From a virus: a DNA stretch of 33,693 nt. Within the stretch, counting starts at the first letter, position 1. Each line of letters begins with the position of its first letter. The notes below the pieces were generated by a model. The model made no database searches, was not told the DNA's origin, and saw nothing but the letters and a program-made list of their open reading frames with translations. The DNA is taken from positions 1 to 33,693 of the IMG/VR virus record IMGVR_UViG_3300032242_000332; one strand, given 5' to 3'. Of the stretch, positions 31,827 to 33,693 are shown piece by piece. Both the position numbers and the translations under genes were made by a program.

Positions 31827-31843
31827 ATACTGTCTGACAGTAT
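31827..31843. repeat. 17-bp palindrome, copy 5
   Basis: ATACTGTCTGACAGTAT in the gap upstream of the 310-residue protein gene, 30 nt above its ATG and followed by a TTTTAAAACAAGGAGAA start box. Confidence 0.95.
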
Positions 31844-31851
31844 CGGGTTGA

Positions 31852-32088
31852 TTACTTATTAAGCCAAAGCCAAAAGCCTACTGCGAATGGTGCTAGCATG
31901 GCTAGCGTTACTACAAAACCTATCACCGCCTCAATAAAAAAGTTACCCGCCAACTTCGCATCTGACTTGAAAGTCTGAATAGCAATAGCGTAGCGTGCAT
32001 CTCGGTTAGCCTCGGATAAGGTTCGACCCAATGGGGTTATGTTTTTTACTAGGGTTGTGCTTGGGTAAGTCGGGTTGTGGTCTTTCAT
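31852..32088 (-). CDS. Small membrane protein (78 aa)
   Basis: I placed the start at 32088, where the ATG overlaps the preceding stop by 4 nt with GAGGAG eight bases upstream; a frame from 32115 would bury that site. The N-terminal 45 residues are polar; residues about 48-76 are hydrophobic (FFIEAVIGFVVTLAMLAPFA, then VGFWLWL), one long or two short membrane spans. Function unknown. Confidence 0.73.
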   Translation of the reverse strand: MKDHNPTYPSTTLVKNITPLGRTLSEANRDARYAIAIQTFKSDAKLAGNFFIEAVIGFVVTLAMLAPFAVGFWLWLNK

Positions 32089-32318
32089 TTCATGTTCTCC
32101 TCGTAGGTTAGCCATGTCTTGTATGGTGTTAGGGTTTCCCCGAATATATAAAACAACTCTGTCATTACTTCGCCGACCAGCACCCGCCTTGCCTTCGCCG
32201 TATCTGCCTTTGCTAACTTGGCAGTCAGTTCTAGTGGGGTGTTTGCCTTTGGCACTCGTAAGGGCTTGTCCGTTACAGTCTTTGGTTTGCCCATGCGGTA
32301 TTCAGTTCCTTTCATCAT
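32085..32318 (-). CDS. Small hypothetical protein (77 aa)
   Basis: The N-terminus is basic and Pro/Thr-rich (GKPKTVTDKPLRVPKANTP) and the rest is helical (LTAKLAKADTAKARRVLVGE, MTELFYIFGETL). It overlaps the sigma-like gene by 17 nt and the membrane protein gene by 4 nt. AAAGGA precedes the start. Unrecognised. Confidence 0.72.
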   Translation of the reverse strand: MMKGTEYRMGKPKTVTDKPLRVPKANTPLELTAKLAKADTAKARRVLVGEVMTELFYIFGETLTPYKTWLTYEENMK

Positions 32319-32583
32319 CTTCTTTCCTTTCAGGTTCGATTAGTTCAAACTGCGACTCGTCTGCGTTCGGGTCATGCTTTATCGGTTTGGTATAGGTTGG
32401 GTCTGAAAAGAAATCGTCAGGGTTGTAGCCTTTCTTTCGCAGTATCTTCCTAGCGTTCCGTAATGCGGACTCCTCTATCTGACGCACTCTTTCCCTCGTC
32501 ATACCCATAACATCTGCAATTTCCTCGAGGGTCATCACAGGTTTGAATACGACTCGTTCCTTGCGTTCGTAGTTGCGGGTCAT
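32302..32583 (-). CDS. Sigma-70 region 4-like helix-turn-helix protein (copy 2)
   Basis: This 93-residue protein has a strong region 4-like helix-turn-helix: MTLEEIADVMGMTRERVRQI followed by EESALRNARKILRKKG. The TRERVRQIE-x2-ALR core is nearly the same as in housekeeping sigma factors, where it contacts the -35 element. Region 2 is absent. A C-terminal acidic tail (about residues 60-93) is absent from the related protein at 20572-20766. It is encoded early in the predicted transcript from 33.5 kb, fitting a transcription-switching role, which is inference. Confidence 0.83.
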   Translation of the reverse strand: MTRNYERKERVVFKPVMTLEEIADVMGMTRERVRQIEESALRNARKILRKKGYNPDDFFSDPTYTKPIKHDPNADESQFELIEPERKEDDERN

Positions 32584-32783
32584 TTGTAGTGTTCCTTGAT
32601 TAGTTCTAGGTTATGTTGGGCTACTACTTTCCAAAGGTCTTGATTTATAAGACTTCTTTTGTTCCACTCCATACTGTCTGACAGTATTTCGTTGCAGTAT
32701 CTTTCCATAGCCGAGATTAAAAATGCCTCACCCACGCTATCAGGTGTTAGCTTCTTAATTAGTGCTTTGTTAGTCTTTCTCAT
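32580..32783 (-). CDS. Small hypothetical protein containing a palindrome copy (67 aa)
   Basis: 4-nt overlaps at both ends. The product is helical and charged (TNKALIKKLTPDSVGEAFLI, then NQDLWKVVAQHNLELIKEHY). Codons near residue 33 contain the palindrome, read as ILSDS just as in the RHH-like gene. No family is recognised. Confidence 0.73.
   Translation of the reverse strand: MRKTNKALIKKLTPDSVGEAFLISAMERYCNEILSDSMEWNKRSLINQDLWKVVAQHNLELIKEHYK
32671..32687. repeat. 17-bp palindrome, copy 6
   Basis: ATACTGTCTGACAGTAT inside the coding sequence of the 67-residue protein gene, in the same reading phase as copy 2. Confidence 0.95.
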
Positions 32784-32986
32784 GTTGTCCTCTTTGGGTT
32801 GGTTGTTGATAGTTCTTTTGGGTTATGTATGTATTGATAAGCACCCTTGTTAAATGGGATAGCCACAGTAAAAGACTCAGCCCTTTCAATAGCCAAGCTA
32901 TCACCGCAGTCTAGGCAAAACTTATAGCCTAACTCCCATCTGCCCATAGCAAACTCATCTCCACAATGCCTACATATATTCTTCAT
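32780..32986 (-). CDS. Zinc-ribbon protein (68 aa)
   Basis: The N-terminus has two Cys pairs, ICRHCGDEF and KFCLDCGDS (C5, C8, C24, C27), forming a typical zinc ribbon. The C-terminal part is polar with a VAIPFNKGAYQYIHNPKEL segment. It overlaps the 32-residue gene upstream and the 67-residue gene downstream by 4 nt each. Zinc ribbons of this size bind nucleic acid or protein; the target is unknown. Confidence 0.78.
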   Translation of the reverse strand: MKNICRHCGDEFAMGRWELGYKFCLDCGDSLAIERAESFTVAIPFNKGAYQYIHNPKELSTTNPKRTT

Positions 32987-33081
32987 AACTGCCCTCCTAA
33001 TAATCTCAAAGTAAGTTCAAATAAAACATAGGTGAAAACACCTACGACTGCATAAAACATAATTAAAAACATCTTTACCAT
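32983..33081 (-). CDS. Membrane microprotein (32 aa)
   Basis: AGGAGGTG, a full match to the 16S rRNA 3' end, lies three bases before the ATG at 33081. The stop TGA overlaps the zinc-ribbon ATG, the coupling used throughout the operon. The product is a single hydrophobic helix (MFLIMFYAVVGVFTYVLF) with a short polar tail (ELTLRLLGGQL). Such one-pass peptides can act on membrane complexes, but the frame could also serve mainly as a translation-initiation leader. It is the first gene of the leftward operon in this window. Confidence 0.7.
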   Translation of the reverse strand: MVKMFLIMFYAVVGVFTYVLFELTLRLLGGQL

Positions 33082-33227
33082 TTCCACCTCCTTTTAAAAA
33101 ACCCCATTGGAAAAGGCAAAGCCCTTCCCGATAGAATCTCTATCCTTTGTTTGTTTGCCCTCTGCTATTTTCTCGCAGTCATTGTCATGGGTTAGGGGCA
33201 TGGGTAGGGATAAGTGCGTGTGGTCAA

Positions 33228-33244
33228 ATACTGTCTGACAGTAT
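33228..33244. repeat. 17-bp palindrome, copy 7
   Basis: ATACTGTCTGACAGTAT in the predicted leader of the leftward operon, about 150 nt before the first gene. Confidence 0.95.
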
Positions 33245-33405
33245 GTTTAGGGAATAGTCCGTCATATGTATTCCACACCTATCTACTACCGCAGAGATAC
33301 TGCTCGCCTTGCGATAACTAACCGCCCGCTTAAATGGGCTATCGAGGCTACGCCTACTCTGCACTCGGTTTGTTTACCAAGCATTTACCTGATTGTTAAT
33401 GAACG

Positions 33406-33422
33406 ATACTGTCTGACAGTAT
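33406..33422. repeat. 17-bp palindrome, copy 8
   Basis: ATACTGTCTGACAGTAT about 38 nt below the predicted start point of the 33467-33495 promoter, nearly the same placement as copy 4 relative to its promoter. Confidence 0.95.
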
Positions 33423-33466
33423 TTGGTTTTGGTCTGTCCCATGACATACCTCGACTCTACCCCTCT

Positions 33467-33495
33467 ATTATAACGCTATGTCAAAGCTGTGTCAA
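33467..33495 (-). promoter_or_regulatory. Consensus sigma-70 promoter for the leftward early operon
   Basis: TTGACA (33495-33490), 17 nt, TATAAT (33472-33467) on the - strand, a perfect match to the sigma-70 consensus in both boxes and spacing. It lies upstream of the whole right-hand operon and is very similar to the promoter at 30828-30856. Such strong promoters typically drive immediate-early phage genes with host polymerase. Confidence 0.9.
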
Positions 33496-33608
33496 TACCC
33501 CCAAGTAGGATTTCCCGATAGGGTTAGTGCTGTGTTATGCAACAGGTTTTTTTATTTCCCCCCTACTCTTTTGTAAAAACTGGTTTCACATTTGTTCACT
33601 CCCTCTAA

Positions 33609-33625
33609 ATACTGTCCGACAGTAT
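33609..33625. repeat. 17-bp palindrome, copy 9 (centre C)
   Basis: ATACTGTCCGACAGTAT, 21 bp when extended (33607-33627). The centre base is C; both arms are identical to the other copies, as expected if the arms are what is recognised. It lies upstream of the 33.5-kb promoter. Confidence 0.93.
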
Positions 33626-33693
33626 TTGGTTTACTCTGTTAAGTTAGGTAGGGCTTTGTTCACTCAAATGTTCATTTTGTTCAGCCATGTTCA

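Larger units (their letters stand above)
33082..33693. other. 612-bp gene-poor leader and promoter region
   Basis: No convincing gene is seen here. It holds a consensus leftward promoter (33467-33495), three palindrome copies, and inverted repeats in the transcribed leader: AGGC-TAC-GCCT at 33345-33355, GCCC...GGGC at 33324-33339 and GATAGA-ATC-TCTATC at 33140-33154. A T6 run (- strand, 33101-33096) follows an imperfect hairpin at 33108-33127 and could be a leaky terminator. GTTCA recurs several times at 33583-33693. A 13-codon frame (33265-33224, - strand) reads through a palindrome. The transcribed leader before the first gene would be about 380 nt. Confidence 0.7.

Noticed and set aside
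33224-33265. 13-codon - strand frame ending in the palindrome
   Set aside because: Only a weak ribosome binding site; too short to claim as a gene, so it is recorded only as a possible leader peptide.
33266-33508. 80-codon + strand frame in the leader region
   Set aside because: No Shine-Dalgarno; it runs antisense across a consensus promoter and a palindrome, and its composition does not look like a phage protein.
26649-33625. Palindromes as LexA/SOS boxes
   Set aside because: The arms contain CTGT and ACAG, but they are separated by 3 nt, not the 8 nt of the E. coli-type box, so a LexA site is unlikely.
26649-33625. Palindromes as a CRISPR array
   Set aside because: Spacing is irregular (about 180 to 1600 nt) and genes lie between copies; there are no spacers.
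33644-33693. Possible 3' end of a leftward gene entering from beyond the window
   Set aside because: Only about 16 codons (reading MAEQNEHLSEQ) are visible; too little to support a call.

Overview
This window is part of a tailed double-stranded DNA phage genome (Caudoviricetes), most likely with podovirus-type morphology. The gene content is virion proteins, a phage replisome and many tiny overlapping genes. I see no tRNA, rRNA, integrase, IS element or CRISPR array. The host is not determined by anything visible. The Shine-Dalgarno-rich starts and consensus sigma-70 promoters fit a Gram-negative bacterium. My impression of an aquatic, possibly betaproteobacterial, phage comes from family resemblance and is weak.

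Layout. (1) 1-11715, + strand: a late virion block. It starts with the 3' part of a P22 gp10-like stabilization/tail accessory protein. Next come a small protein, three Gly/Ala/Gln-rich putative ejection proteins with a GNAT acetyltransferase between them, and a 1814-residue polyvalent-type protein with an HETVH zincin motif. A 58-codon gene with its own ribosome binding site appears nested out of frame inside the giant gene. (2) 11714-11738: a UUCG-loop terminator facing the leftward genes, at the convergent junction. (3) 11783-23181, - strand: replication and repair. It holds an AEP primase-DUF927 helicase fusion, a Cro-like regulator, a putative single-strand binding protein, an SNF2-type helicase, an HNH-like protein, a RecB/Cas4-like nuclease, a glycosyltransferase, a sigma-region-4-like protein and family A DNA polymerase. 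(4) 23178-25893, - strand: small accessory genes, including two winged-helix proteins, a DUF6378-like protein, a VRR-NUC nuclease and several genes under 60 codons (one exported and Cys-rich, one membrane). (5) 25951-33081, - strand: an accessory region centred on a MoxR-type AAA+ ATPase, a zincin-VWA protein and a DUF3150-like protein, with an RHH-like regulator, a second sigma-region-4-like protein and microproteins. (6) 33082-33693: a gene-poor leader/promoter region.

The most distinctive feature is a 17-bp perfect palindrome, ATACTGTCTGACAGTAT. I count nine copies, all between 26.6 and 33.6 kb and none elsewhere in the window. Copies sit just upstream of the AAA+, DUF3150-like and 310-residue protein genes, where they are followed by a shared TTTAAACAAGGAGAA-type start box. 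Two copies lie about 37-38 nt downstream of the predicted start points of two closely similar consensus sigma-70 promoters. This looks like a dispersed operator or processing-site network controlling the early accessory operon. The RHH-like protein encoded in the same region is one candidate binder.

Most leftward genes overlap by 4 nt (ATGA) or abut, so they are probably translated as coupled polycistronic messages from promoters near 33.5, 30.8, 25.9 and possibly 16.4 kb.
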